Shown here one piece after another: positions 47,248-61,700 of a DNA stretch of 64,000 nucleotides. The stretch is from Penicillium oxalicum (Eukaryota; Ascomycota; Eurotiomycetes; Eurotiales; Aspergillaceae): the NCBI RefSeq assembly GCF_001723175.1, contig NC_064655.1, positions 2,480,001 to 2,544,000 of the forward strand, given 5' to 3'. Position 1 is the stretch's first letter, and each line of letters starts with the position of its first letter. The position numbers and the translations under genes were made by a program. Below the pieces are notes generated by a model. It was not told the DNA's origin, did not search any database, and saw nothing but the letters and a program-made list of their open reading frames with translations.

Positions 47248-48528
47248 TGCTGTTGTTGCAATTGCAGGGATGGGATATGTCAAATGGTAATTTGTATTGG
47301 TCATTATTAAAGAAAAAAGAGAAAAAAAGCCCACCCGGGTAGAATACGTTGTATGCAAGAATTCATCGACTAGCAGCGAGAAGCTCTGAAAATGATTTTT
47401 AGCGCTGTCATGCGCAGATTTCCACATCACTTTACTGTATGTGCGGTTTCCTTGGTGGCATTGATCCCTAGCGAGGATTTCGAAGACATATACTCGTAGG
47501 AGACGAAACCAGAAACTCGTCCTTTCTCCTCTTGTTCCTAGGTGGCCTGAGCCGGAGGTTGATGTACGATTATAGATGCCCACGGATGGACCTGAGAATG
47601 TTCTCCGGAATCAGCAGCATAGGGGATAGGGCATAGGCGGTAGGGGAATGGCAATCTCATTGCTCTCAGGCCCGGTTCCTCTCATTGAGTTCATTTGATA
47701 ATTTGGAGGAGGTGATTGAATCCTGCATTCATCTGCTTGGAGTCTTGCATGGAACTCGGGAGCTCCCACCGGCAAGGCTTGGACAGCCCCGAAATCCCCC
47801 AGAAGTGGGCCACTACCACGAGTTCGGGCCAGTCAGCCGGTCGGAGTCGGAGTCGGTCTCGTATCAACTCCAGTGGCCTCAACTTTCTCCAATGAGATCG
47901 AGTCATCATGTGTTGATAGCGGGCTAGAGGATGGTTCTGCATTATGTTTGGTTTGTGAGGTCGGAGATGGGGTTTTGAAGCGAAGCTGGATTAAAGAATA
48001 AAATTGGGGTAGGTTTGTGTAGTGGGACTAACATAAAACAGTCAGGTTAACACCGGCGTTCAGAGGCAGATGGACAATGGAGGAATTAGGAGTGCCAGTT
48101 GCTTGTATGCGCAGCTAGCATAAGCAACTGCTCACTCATGTTAACATCAATATCCTTTTACTCTCGGTGATCGCACCAGATGCTCTGGTAGTACGGAGTC
48201 AAACTTGTCATGTTACTATGTAAAAGCTTGGAATTATGATCACATCTCAATATAAAAGATTTTAATGCTATCAAGAGTAAGACCGGCTCTTTGGAGACTT
48301 TAGAGCCTATTCAATGCCTGTGCTCTCCAGAGTCTGGACGGGAAATATGAGATATAGTGTAGTTGGGGATTCTGTTGCACTCCGTTTTAATTTTCTTTGC
48401 TGTTGTTGTACTTGCTCAACTGAGGGGAAGAGTTCGGCGATCGTTCTGTTTAGATACAGTAGTTTGCACCCGCTTCGGTCAGTCCGTTCAGTTAACTAAT
48501 TAGTTATGTTTGAAGGAGCGTCAAGGAG

Positions 48529-48561
<33 letters not shown>

Positions 48562-49760
48562 TCAACTGTCAAAACAAGTACTCGAATTTATTCATCTTTC
48601 GATTTCACTTGAATCATACATCATTCATTCGCTGCATGTGACCCTGCCCTTATTATTGTTATCACCGCTCTGGTGAAATTGGTTATTTTCTTTTTACTCG
48701 TGCCTCAACCCGCCCGGGATTGATCAGGCTGCCGAGAGCCCATTCTTCCGTCACAATAGGTACTGTAGGTACTGTATAATGTCAAGGAAATGGTGGTCCG
48801 CACCATATTGACTTAAACGGTACGGTACAGTGCCTTTGAGTTTTCCGAGGATATGCTCTTTGGTCTTGGGACTAACGCGTACTGTTCGCCACCTCTCGCC
48901 ACCTCGGAAATGTACTATCACCCCGGTCCACGGGTTTTTTTGAGGAATATTTTACCCCTTCGACCTAGCAATCTTAGAACCAGGATCAGCGCTCTTTTCA
49001 TGTCATCATAATAATAATCCCCTTTTGATTCCGTTGCCAATTTCATGGCTAGTAAATCCAGTGTAACTTCGTGGCTATATAGAGGCACTTCGGATATATA
49101 GTTGTACGACTGGGTCCATTTTCATCACCGCGTACTGGGCACATTAGTAACAAGGTCAATTACTTTTAATACTCGTAATATTACTCATGCACAAAGCTAC
49201 ATCTTGTCAACTCAGGATTTATGCTTGCCTCACTTGATCTGGGTGTTTAGAAGGACGACACAGGACCGAGGAATACAAATTCGGTTGGGGCTTTCCAAGG
49301 TCGGCGGTAAGGCAGTAGGTTAAGGCAGCCAAGCTCAACGCGTCTCCACACTTGGACCTCTTCAGAAAACATTCAACATCTCCACTCCCTACGCACAATC
49401 GCAATTTCAACTGAGAGACGCGACCCGATATCTTTCCGTTAATATTACGCAAGCGGCTTTAGGAAATCCAACATGGATCTTGTCATGAGCCAGCTGGATC
49501 TCAGCAATATTAGCTGCGGATATGCAATCCGTAGCCCCCGAATGTCATCACCGATAGACGGATCGGCTCCGAAGGATGCCCTCCGATCACTCCCCGGCAA
49601 AGAAGAGGCGAAGGAGGTCAACAAAAGCAGTGCTACAGAGTCTCAACTATCATTTATCTCAAGTCAAAATCTATCCAAGATAATATCAGTGCCCGTGGTG
49701 CTGTGGCCATTATCTCACTCATTCTGATACCCATTGCCTTATGCTCAACTATTCCCCGAA
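47248..49760. other. Intergenic region upstream of the PKS-NRPS
   Basis: 2.5 kb without a supported gene. A (CA)15 microsatellite lies at 48531-48560. TATATAG-like boxes occur near 49076 and 49095. An 84-codon frame (49473-49727) lies in the same frame as the PKS-NRPS and ends with TGA 33 bp before its ATG; it could be an upstream ORF or leftover 5' coding sequence. Other frames look random. Confidence 0.5.
48531..48560. repeat. (CA)15 microsatellite
   Basis: Fifteen uninterrupted CA units in the region upstream of the PKS-NRPS. Confidence 0.95.
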
Positions 49761-52700
49761 ATGGCACCCTCCCAGGCACCACGAGAACCCATTGCCATCG
49801 TCGGCAGCGGATGTCGATTCCCAGGTGAAAGTAGCTCACCATCAAAGCTCTGGGAATTGCTGCAAGCTCCTCGCGATGTGCAGACCGAAATTCCTCCTAC
49901 GCGATTCAATCCCCATGGTTTCTATCATCCTGACAACTTGCACCACGGCACCAGCAATGTTCGCCATTCGTACCTGCTCACCGAGGATCATCGCCACTTC
50001 GATGCTCAGTTTTTTGGTATCAAACCCGCGGAGGCTCATTGTATCGACCCGCAGCAGCGCTTACTCATGGAGACTGTCTACGAATCTTTAGAATCAGCGG
50101 GTTTGCGGTTGGAAGATCTGCGCGGCTCTGAGACAGCTGTCTACGTGGGACTCATGTGTGGCGATTATGCCGATATCGTGCTGCGGGATCCAGAGTCATT
50201 CCCCATGTATCTGTCCACCGGAACCGCCCGGAGTATCATGTCCAACCGTATTTCCTACTTCTTCGATTGGCATGGTCCCTCGATGACTATCGACACGGCG
50301 TGTTCTTCCAGTCTGGTGGCTGTTCACGAGGCGGTGCAGACCCTTCGTCTCGGCCGTTCTCGTGTGGCTGTGGCTGCTGGATCAAATTTGTGTCTTAGTC
50401 CCGAGCCTTATATTGCTGAAAGTAAGCTGCAAATGCTGTCACCCACCGGCCGCAGTCGCATGTGGGATATTCAAGCAGACGGATACGCTCGTGGCGATGG
50501 TGTTGCGGCGGTAGTACTCAAGACCTTGAGCGCTGCTTTAGCCGACGGCGACCATATCGAATGTTTGATCCGCGAGACGAGCGTGAACCAAGACGGACGC
50601 ACCCGAGGTATCACCATGCCTAGCTCTGAGGCCCAAACTCGTCTGATTCAAGACACCTACGCCCGCGCAGGCCTCGACCCCCTGAAGCCCCAGGAGCGTT
50701 GCCAATATTTTGAAGCCCATGGTAAGCCAGCGCCTACCGTCATGACTACATCGCTTTTTGCTGAAAGAAGTAGGAACCGGCACCCCGACTGGAGATCCTC
50801 TGGAGGCTGCTGCCATCCGACAAGCTTTCTTTCCTGGCGATAACAACCAGGATCGTGGCTGTCTCTTTGTTGGCTCCATAAAAACTGTAGTCGGTCATAC
50901 AGAAGGAACGGCTGGGTTGGCGGGAGTTCTCAAGGCTTCGCTAGCTTTGCGAAATGGCATAATCCCCCCCAACCTACTGTTCAACCAACTCAACCCAAAA
51001 ATCAAACCATTCTACACGAACTTGGAGATTGCTACCGCCGCCAAACCATGGCCTGTGCTCCCTGCCGGCGTTCCTCGACGTGCCAGTGTCAACAGTTTTG
51101 GCTTTGGAGGTACTAACGCCCATGCGATCATCGAGGCCTATGAGCCTGCTCTCACCGCTCCCTCTAAATCGACGGAGCCCGACATTGCATTCATTCCATT
51201 TGTCTTCTCCGCAGCGTCTGAGAGTGCTCTCCGACGCATGTTGGAGTTATACGCCCAGCACTTGAGCAAGAACCCCACTATCAATGCCCGTGATCTGGGC
51301 TGGACCTTACAAGCTCGCCGTTCACGATTCCCCTTTTCGATCGCCGTCCCCGGCGCAACGACCGATCAGCTTCGGTCCAACCTTGAGACACGATTGAACA
51401 GTACTGATGCCAGGCAACCACTGAAGATTGTCAAGCAAGAGTCGCGACCAGAGAATCCTCGTATCCTGGGCGTCTTCACAGGTCAAGGAGCACAATGGGC
51501 AACCATGGGACGGGCCTTGTACCAGTCGCCCAAGGTGCGCCAGATCATCCAGGAGTTGGACGCCTCTCTTCAGGCGCTCCCTATTGGCGAGCGGCCTAGC
51601 TGGACTTTGGCATCCGAGCTCACAGCCGACGCATCCGTGTCTCGCATCAAGGCAGCAGAAATCTCGCAACCCATGTGTACGGCGGTACAAGTAGTCCTGG
51701 TTCAGTTGCTGCAAAGCGCTGGTGTTGTCTTCGATGCCGTTGTTGGACACTCGTCTGGCGAAATTGCTGCCGCGTATGCTGCGGGATTCTTGTCTGGCAC
51801 GGACGCGATTCGCATTGCTTACTACCGTGGATTGTGCGCACGGCTGGCCCAGGGTGCTCATGGCGAGAAGGGTGCAATGATGGCAGTGGGTACAGGAGTG
51901 GAGGACGCACTGGAGCTCTGTGCTGAGCCGGAGTTCCGCGGTCGCATGTCTGTCGCGGCTGTCAACTCTTCGGCCAGTGTCACTCTTTCTGGTGATGCTG
52001 ACGCCATCACGCAAGCTAAGGAAATTCTCGATGAAGAGAAGAAGTTCGCCCGTGTGTTGGTGGTCGACAAAGCCTACCATTCTCACCACATGCAAGCTTG
52101 CTCAGGACGTTACCTCTCCTGTCTGGCCAAGGCACGCATCGCTGTCTCAGCACCGACTGACACCAAATGCGTGTGGTATTCTACCGTCCGCCAGGGCCCA
52201 GTCACAGAGGCTGACTTGGCGGATCTCACGGGCCCCTACTGGAATGACAACATGGTCAGCCCTGTCCTATTTGCACAGGCTGTCGAAACAGCCCTCGCTG
52301 CCCGGGGCCCATTCAACATGGCCGTGGAAGTTGGCCCGCATCCAGCTCTCCGGGGTCCAGCGCAGCAGACAGTTCAGGACGTCCTGGAAACTTCCTTGCC
52401 GTACACCCCCACTTTGCAACGTGGTATGAATGACGTGGAGGCAATGGCAGAGTGCCTGGGCTTGCTGTGGCAGGGACTTGCCCCCGGATTCGTGGATCTC
52501 TCCAGTTACGACGCATTCCTTTCACAGGGGGCCGTCTCTCGTGTCATCAAAGATCTTCCTAGATATAGCTGGGATCATGACCGTGTGTTTTGGTATGAAT
52601 CACGTGTGTCCCGCGCGACTCGTCAACGGATCGCGGCCAGCCATCCAATTCTCGGAACTCGCTGTCCCGATGGCGTCGAACAAGAATTCCGCTGGCGCAA

Positions 52701-55700
52701 CTTCCTCAGCTTGAAGGAGCTACCCTGGCTGACGGGCCATCGCATTCAAGGCCAGATCATCTTCCCCGGTGCTGGGTATATCTCAGCAGCTGTGGATTCT
52801 GCTCGCGCTATGTCTAGCAATGAGTCAATTCAGTTGGTCGAGCTGCAAGAGCTACTGATTCGCCAGGCCATTGTCTTTGAGGATGAAAATGCCTCGGTGG
52901 AGATTCTAGTCTCCATCACCGACGTGACCCACCACTCCAAGGACATGGTCCGTGCCCAGTTTTCTTTCTATTCTGCCGTGGGTAAGGAGTCGACACAAAT
53001 GACCTTGAACGCATCGGGCCGTCTTGTGATCACTTATGGCCCAGTCAGAAAGGATGCACTTCCAGTGCAGCGTCCTTCTCTCGTAGATATGGTAGATGTG
53101 CCCAGTGAGCGATTCTACAATGCATTAGATCCCTTGGGATACAGCTACACCGGGCGTTTCCGAGCTTTGAAGTCTATGCAGCGCAAACTGGGTATTGCTA
53201 CTGGTCTAGTGACACGACAGGAGGCTGCCGACTTGTCGTCTGTTACGCTGGATCCGGCGATGCTGGATGCCGCCATCCAGGCAGTGTTACTTGCAAAGAG
53301 CTTCCCAGGTGATGGTGAATTGTGGTGCTCACAAGTACCGAAGGTGATTCATCGCATTGCTGTCAACCCTACCCTATGCGATCCGTCTGGCAATGGGGTA
53401 GAGTCTACGTTTCCTTTGGACGCAGTCCTCACTATGATGAAAGCGTCCGACACTCAAGGCGACGTCGACGTTTACTCTGCTGACGGACAATACACAATGA
53501 TTCGTATGGAGGGTATCCATGCAGTTCCCTTGGAAGCCACCAATGCGGATCGGGATCGACCCTTCTTTAGCGGCGTTGTCTGGGGGCCAGCGGCTCCGGA
53601 TTCGCAGACAGTCAACTTCGACGCTACAGCTACGCCCGAGGAGTATGAATTGGCCTATGTTCTCGAGCGGGTGGCGACGTTCTATCTGCGAAAGATTCAC
53701 CTCGCCTTCCCCATGGATCATTCTGCCCGGCATGAAGGGCCTTATGTGGGACTGCTCAACTATGCAACATATGTAACCCAGCAGGTGGCCAGTGGTTATC
53801 ATCGGTACACTCAACCACACTGGGCTCGGGATACAGTGGCCGTTATCAAGTCTGAAAGCCAGAGGTTCGTATTTCATTATCTAGGTTTGAAGCCAAAAAG
53901 TCGAACTTGCTAATGGATACACAACAGGTTTCCCAACAACATTGACTTAGCAGTCATGCACATCATTGGAGAACATATGGTTGATGTGATCAGCACTCGA
54001 GCCACCATTCTCGAACACCTGACCAAGGATAATCTCCTCAGTCGGTACTACGAGCAAGCCATGGGTATTGGCCATTTCAGCGACTACCTTGCCAGTGTGG
54101 TTGAGCAAATTGTTCACCGGTACCCACAGATGAAGGTTCTTGAGATTGGTAGGCATTTCACTTTCGATCTTACAACAGATACTAACACTTTTCTATGTGC
54201 ACAGGTGCTGGTACTGGTATGGCCACCAAGAAGGTAATCCAACGAGTCGGACACAGTTTCGGCAGTTATACCTTTACCGACATTTCTAGTGGCTTCTTCG
54301 AGAATGCCCGTGAGATTTTCGCCAGTCACCAGGACCAAATGGTGTACAAGGTCCTGGATGCGGAAAAGGACCCTGTCGCTCAAGGGTTCGGGGAGCAGTC
54401 ATACGATCTTATTGTTGCCTCTTTCGTGCTTCATGCTACCAGCCACCTTGAGACGACTCTGCACAACCTCCGTCGTCTTTTGAAGCCTGGTGGCTATGTG
54501 GTAATGCTTGAAGTTACCAACCTGGAGCAAAGTCGCCTTGGTTACATTTTCGGTTCCCTACCTGGCTGGTGGTTGGGTGCCAACGATGGCCGTATCCTCT
54601 CTCCCTGCGTGCCTACCGAAGAATGGGATAGGCTGCTCAAGCTAACGGGCTTTTCTGGCGTTGATACTTTCACATCTGACGCCGATGCCCTCCCCTATCC
54701 TGCTTCTGCAATCGTTTCGCAAGCCGTCGATGAAACAGTCGATTTCCTTCGCAATCCCCTTGGTACCCCTAGCGATTTTGTGAATCGTGCCACCCCGGTT
54801 GTACTTATCGGTGGTGCCTCCAGCTCTGTACGCGTAATTCGAGATGTCGTCAAACGACACCTCGACACCCGGTTCGACCAGGTACAGGTTGTTGATCGCT
54901 TGTCCGACTTTGTGGCAATATCGCCTGCCGTGTCCAACGGACTTCTAACGCTGAATCTATCGGACCTAGAAGAACCCGTATTCCAGAACATGACAGCAGA
55001 TTCCCTTGCTGCATTGAAGCTGCTATACGAGCGCTCGAACTACGTTCTTTGGGTTACCGAGGACGCCCGTGCTGGCAACCCGCATCAGAATCAGAGTCTG
55101 GGCTTTGGTCGTTCAATGATGGTTGAGATGCCCCATGTGCAATCTCAGTTTTTGGATCTCGATCGAATCACGGAGACATCTAGTGTTACCTCCAGAATTG
55201 TGGATGCTGCTCTGCGCTTCGTTGGGGTGAATATGCCAGATCGTGGTGGAGACGTTGCAAGTGCTGGTCTTCTTTGGTCTACCGAGCCTGAAATCGCTGT
55301 TATCGGTGGCCGAGAACTATTGCCCCGAATCAAACTTAACCGGTCTCAAAACCTGCGATACAATGCATCCCGTCGTGCAATTGCTGAAGACGTTGACATG
55401 GACCAGAAATCTGTCCAGCTCGTGCGTAACGGGAACGCGTACGTTTTGGAGCAGGGGTCTACATCTGGATTCGGGAACCAGACACCAGGATACACCAGGA
55501 TCCGTGTCGACGTATCCTCTCTGAAGTCTCTGCATCTTGGAAGGGGGAATGCCTTGTACCTTGTCGCTGGCACCGTGCTGGCGACAGGGGAAAAGGTTAT
55601 TGGCTTTGCCGATAAAAATAGCTCAATCGTGGACATTCCTCCCAGCTGGATGAGTCATCGTCCAGATATATCCATGGCTGCTCTTATTTTGTCCATCATC

Positions 55701-58700
55701 GCCCGCCTGTTCAGTCGCGCTATTCTCTCCTCCATTAGTCCAGGCGGTGTTTTGGTGGTGGCAGAGCCGGATGAATTGCTTGCACCCGTTTTGGAATGGC
55801 AGGCGTCCCAGCAAAAGATCCGAGTTGTCTTTGTCACGACTCAAGAAGATGCACCCGAGCGTCCAAACTGGGTCGTGCTCCATTCTCAAGTCCATGTTCG
55901 CTCCTTGCCCAAGCTTGCGCCCACCGAACCAGTTACCATCCTGGACCTCTCAACAGGCGAGGAGCCCAGTGCGCTGGCTCTCAAGTTGCGCAACTCGTTA
56001 CATCCAGCCTCGGCCTTTGAACGACTGACTTATTGGTTCAGTGATCACGCCCGACGTGGCGAGATTCACATTCCTGCCGAAGCAATGTTGACTATGTATA
56101 GACCTCCTATGAGCCCCCCAGCTTCGGACAGCGTGATTGCAAGCCACTCTTTCCCCGTCACGGATGTTTCTCAGATCCCCGCAGCGCGATGTCCGTTGGC
56201 TGTAGTGGACTGGCAGTCGACCTCGCACGTTCCTGCCTTGATTCGACCGGTTGATCACTATCCAATGCTGAAGTCGAACAAGACATACTGGCTAGTCGGA
56301 CTCACAGGATCTTTAGGATTATCTCTCTGTGCATGGATGATCCATCAAGGAGCTCAGAATGTCGTTTTGACAAGTCGAAATCCAAAGATTGACCAGATTA
56401 TTCTTCAAGAACTTAGATCATTGGGTGCACGCGTGGAGGTCTATGCTGGGTAAGCTATTCCAATTCGTTAGTTCTGAAAATGGAAGCTAACACTATCATA
56501 GTGACGTGACAAATCAGGAGAGTCTGCGCGGTGTTTACGATCGCATTTGCCAGACTCTGCCTCCTGTAGCGGGTGTAGGCCAAGGCGCTATGGTCCTCAT
56601 AGACACAATGATCAAGGACATGGAGATTGACGCCATGCAGAGTGTTCTGCAACCTAAGGTTAAGGGCAGTATCAACCTGGATGAACTCTTCTCGGCTGAG
56701 CGCCCTCTAGACTTCTTCATCTTTTTCTCATCCGCGACCTGTGTCACTGGAAATATTGGGCAATCGAACTATGCTGCAGCGAACATGTTCATGGCTGGTT
56801 TGGCGGCCAACCGTAACCGCCGTGGACTGGCGGGTTCTGTCATGAACATCGGTGCCATTATGGGTGTTGGATACGTGACCCGTGAAACCAGCGAAGCCCT
56901 CCAGCGCAATCTGTTGAAGAGTGGCCACGTTTGGATGTCCGAGCAAGATTTCCACACCATATTTGCCGAGGCCATCTTGGCAGGTACACCTGGCTCCGAC
57001 GCAAATGTGGAAATAACCTGTGGTTTGAGAATCACCAATGCTTCGGAGGAACAGCGGCCTCTGTGGTCTTTTAACCCGCGCTTCCAGCATCTAGTCGTCA
57101 TGGAAGAACAGGTGGAAGAGACATATGAACAGGATAAGAAGGGAATGTCTCTCAAATTACAGCTGCGCGAGGCTCGTACGACAGACGAGATCTACGAGGT
57201 TATAAAAGGTAAGCAGTCTTAGTGGTATCAAATCCATATATGCTCACTAAGGATGCCAGAATGCTTCATTGTCAAATTGCAGATCATGCTCGGACTGGAC
57301 GATGCAGCGACCAACTCGATCACGTCCAAGGCAGCTGATGACTTGGGAATTGACTCGTTGAACACCGTGGAAATTCGTTCCTGGTTTCTCAAGGAGATGA
57401 AGGTTGACATCCCTGTCCTGCGCATTTTGGGCGGAGCTACTATTGGAGAGATCATCAAATTTGTCTTGGAGAAGCTACCATCCGATATGACTCCCAGTCT
57501 AGGCTTATCTCCTCCAACTGGCGCTGCTTCAAAGGCTACATCCCAGCCCAATCCCAAGCCGAAAGTTGTCGTGGAGCGACGAAATGTTCCCAGACTTGAG
57601 AAAAAGATTGTCCACTCTGCTGGGTCTCGCACAAGCTCCAGTGTGACCGGCACATCAAAGTCAGTTTCGCCCGCACGCTCGATGGATACAGCCTCCTCAC
57701 AGACTAGCGAGGCGGCAAGTCCTTCGATTCACACGGAGGAAATAACGAAGCCTCTCAAACCTCTTGCTCCTCTTCTCAAGGCTGATGTCGTGAGCTCGAA
57801 TCTGGGCAAAGTCATCACTCCCGTTGAACAGACGGCTGCTCTGTCGGTCCGCAAGGAACCACTCTCTTTCGGACAATCCCGCTTCTGGTTTTTGAAACTC
57901 TACCTGGAAGACCAGACCACCTTCAACATTACCTGTCTCTTGCGGATGACAGGACCTCTATCTGTCGATTCTCTGTCTCGCGCTGTTACTGCCGTCGGAC
58001 AGCGTCATGAAGCCCTCAGAACGTGCTTTACCGTCGAAGACGGACAATCTCCTGTGCGAACAATTCTTCCCGAGTCAACGCTCAAGTTGGAGCGCCAGGA
58101 GTACCGCACCATGGCCGATGTCAATACAGCGACGAAGAAGTTAACCCAGCATGTGTACGAAATGGAATCTGGCAGGCTCATGCGAGTCATTTTACTCTCC
58201 TCCGCGCCCAACAGCTCTGTCCACTATGTTCTCGTTGGTTACCATCACATCAACATGGACGGAGTCAGCCTCGAAGTCTTCCTTCACGATCTCGAAAAAG
58301 CCTATCGCGGTCAACCCCTCAGCTCTGACCTTCTCCAGTACCCTGACTATGCCGCCAAACAACGCCAGGAACGCAACCAAGGGGCATGGCAAGATGACCT
58401 GACCTTCTGGAAGAATGAGATGGTTGGCAGCAATTTGGAGATTCCCCTTCTGCCTCTGGCGTCTGTTGCCATCCGCAAACCTCTAACTCAGTACAGACAC
58501 CACCGCGTCGAGCAGCGTTTGGATGCTAGGCTTGGTGCTCAAATCCGGCAGCTGTGTCAATCTATCAAGGCGACTCCTTCACACTTCTACCTCGCTACAT
58601 TTACCACCTTGCTTGCCCGCCTCACTCGGACACGTGAGATCTGGGTGGGTATGGCGGACGCGAACCGCATCCAGGCTGAAACCGCTGATAGTATCGGCAA

Positions 58701-61700
58701 CTATCTGAACCTTCTTGCCCTTCGCATGCAATACGATCCCGATCAACCGTTCGTAGCGAGTGTGCAGGCGGCACGCAAGAAATCTTACGGAGCACTCGCG
58801 CATTCGCGCATTCCCTTTGATGTTCTGCTCTCAGAGCTGCAGGTGCCTCGGTCTTCCACTCACAGTCCGCTATTTCAAGTCTTCATGGACTACCGTCATG
58901 ATGTACGAGAGAAACGCATGTTCGGGGACTGCCAGCTTGAGGGTGTCGAATATGAGATGGGTCGGACCGCATATGACATTGCTCTTGATGTGGTGGATAC
59001 CGCAGACGATGGGCCTCTGATCATCATGGGCCTGCAAGAGTCGCTTTACAGTCCCGATACCGCCCAGATGCTGCTTAATAGCTTCTTGGAGATGGTCCGT
59101 GCATTTGCTCAGGACTCGAAGCAACCTGGAGGTCATGTCTCCTTGTTCAGCGCGTCGGATCTTGAAAAGGCCCTGGCTTTAGGTAATGGTAAGTGTTTCA
59201 TCAATCATATGGAATAAACGAACATTTCATTAATTCCTTGTCTCAGGTTCTGTTGTCGCGTCTCAGTGGCCCGCGACGCTTTCCCATCGCATTGATGACA
59301 TGGCGAAGCAATATCCTCAGAAGCTAGCATTGAATGACGGTGATAACCTCCGACTTACGTTCCAGCAAATGAGCCAGCGAGCCGATTCGATCGCGTCGGC
59401 ATTGCTGAGTGCCAATGTCAGCCGCCAACAGCGTGTGGCCGTCTTCCAACACCCGTCCAGTGACTGCATCTGCTCAATTCTGGCTATTCTCCGGATTGGT
59501 GCGACATATGTTCCTCTTGACCTGCGTCTAGAGCTAGCTCGGCTGGGTTCTATCGTCCAGGACTGCGAGCCGACTGTCTTCCTAGTAGATAGCCACACCC
59601 AATCCCAGGCACCGGATCTCATGCTTACTCGCCCCGCAATGACTATTAATATTGCAGACTTGCCACGCATCGCTCCCTTCCCAGTCATGAATCGTGCTGC
59701 GGCCGAAGACGAGGCGGTCATTCTATACACCAGTGGCTCGACAGGAAATCCTAAGGGTGTTCCGCTGACTCATGAAAACCTTCGGGTCAATATTGAAGGC
59801 AACCAGGCCGAGTTCCAATTTGGCCCGGATGACTGTCTTTTGCAGCAGATTGCCTTCAGCTTTGACTTTTCTGTCTGGCAGATTTTTATGGCACTAGCCA
59901 ACGGTGCCTCTCTTTTCATCGCTCCTTCCACCCACCGCGGAGACCCAGTCGCTCTTATGGATCTTGTCGTTCGTGAGGATATCACCATCACAGGCGCAAC
60001 CCCTTCTGAGTATCGCAGCTGGTTCCAACATGGCGATCTAGCCCGCCTCAAAACATCGCAGTGGAAAACCGCTGTCAGTGCCGGAGAGGCTATGACTACC
60101 AACATGATTCGTGATTTTCAAGCGCTTAACAAATCTGATTTGAGACTCGTGAATGGATACGGGCCCACCGAAGCCAGCATGTCGTCAAACAAGCTTGTGG
60201 TGCCTTATCTTACCAACAAAGATCATCCCGAGGAGTGGATGGAGAAGGGAGCTGTAGTAGCAGGCTACACGGCTCCTAATTACTCCATCTATATTGTTGA
60301 TGAGGCCATGAATCTACTTCCAATTGGGCTTCCAGGTCAGATTCTGATCGGTGGCCCCGGTATTGCGTCTGGTTACCTCAACAACAAAGAGCTCTCCTGC
60401 ATCAGATTCATCAATGATAAGTACGCCAGTCCTGAGCAGCGAGCCTGCGGATGGCGATGGGCGCACCTGACCGGTGACCGAGGCCGTATTGGTGCTGATG
60501 GACGCTTGCGCATCGAAGGCCGCATCGAGGGTGATACTCAGGTCAAGCTGCGCGGTTACCGAATCGATCTGCAGGATGTTGAAGCAGCCATGTTGAAAGC
60601 ATCACCTGGCGCTTTTAAGGACCTGGTCGTCTCGCTCCATCAATCGACCCAAGCTCTGGTCGCACATGTTGTGTTCAGTCAACATTATCCGGCACATAAA
60701 CACTCCCAAGCGCTCGAGATCAAGTCTCTAGAGCTCCCTCGGTACATGTGGCCTGCTCGAACCGTTTCAATCGACCAGATGCCCGTCACAGTCCATGGAA
60801 AGCTCGACCGCAAGGCACTACAGACCATGGACCTCCCCGCCATTGAGCCAATGAAGCAGACTTCGACTGCCCATCTCAACGAGGCACAGGCTCAAATGGT
60901 GCAGCTGTGGGAGGAGGTCATCTCTAAGGACATTTTGGCTGCGCATCATATTGTTGCGGAATCTGACTTTTTCGCCGTCGGCGGTACCTCGATGCTTCTG
61001 GTTGATCTACAGCGACAGATCAAGAGCTGGTTCAAGATGGAGATAGCACTTGCAGAGCTGTTCTCGGCGAACACCTTAGAAAAGATGGCTCTTCTTATCA
61101 AGCCACAAGAAGATATTGCCACTCCTGCAGCTGTGGACGCCGCTCCGCCCTCCTCTCCATCTCCTTTAGCCCTGACCGCGTCTTTGCCGCCAGCGCCGAC
61201 TACGATTAATTGGAGCGAGGAAGTTCAACTTCCCCGTGTCCTTCGTGAGCAGACCAGCAGCGGCACTACAGTTTCCGTGCCCGAGAAGACCTCTGGTCTA
61301 CGCCTCGTTTTAACAGGTGCCACCGGCTTCATTGGCCAGGCACTCCTGCAACAGCTTACTGCTAACCCCGCTATCAGCACAGTCCACTGTATTGCCGTGC
61401 GCGACCCGTCCGCTATTCCTGCTCACGAGAAGATCCTTGTTCACGCCGGCGACTTGACTCATGCCGCCCTGGGTCTCGCCCCGGCCGAAGCGCAAGCCAT
61501 CTTCCGTGAAGTCGACGCTGTCATTCATAACGGGGCAGACGTCAGCTTCATGAAATCGTACCACTCCCTACGGCGCACCAACGTCGAATCGACCATCGCT
61601 CTGATCCAGAACTCCCTCTCTCGCCAGATTCCTTTCCACTACATCTCGTCCAGTGGGATCGCCAACCTGGCCGGCACCACAACCTTCGCCGAGGTGTCGG

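Noticed and set aside
51322..52095. 257-codon minus-strand frame
   Set aside because: Antisense to the AT domain of the PKS-NRPS; by-product of codon bias.
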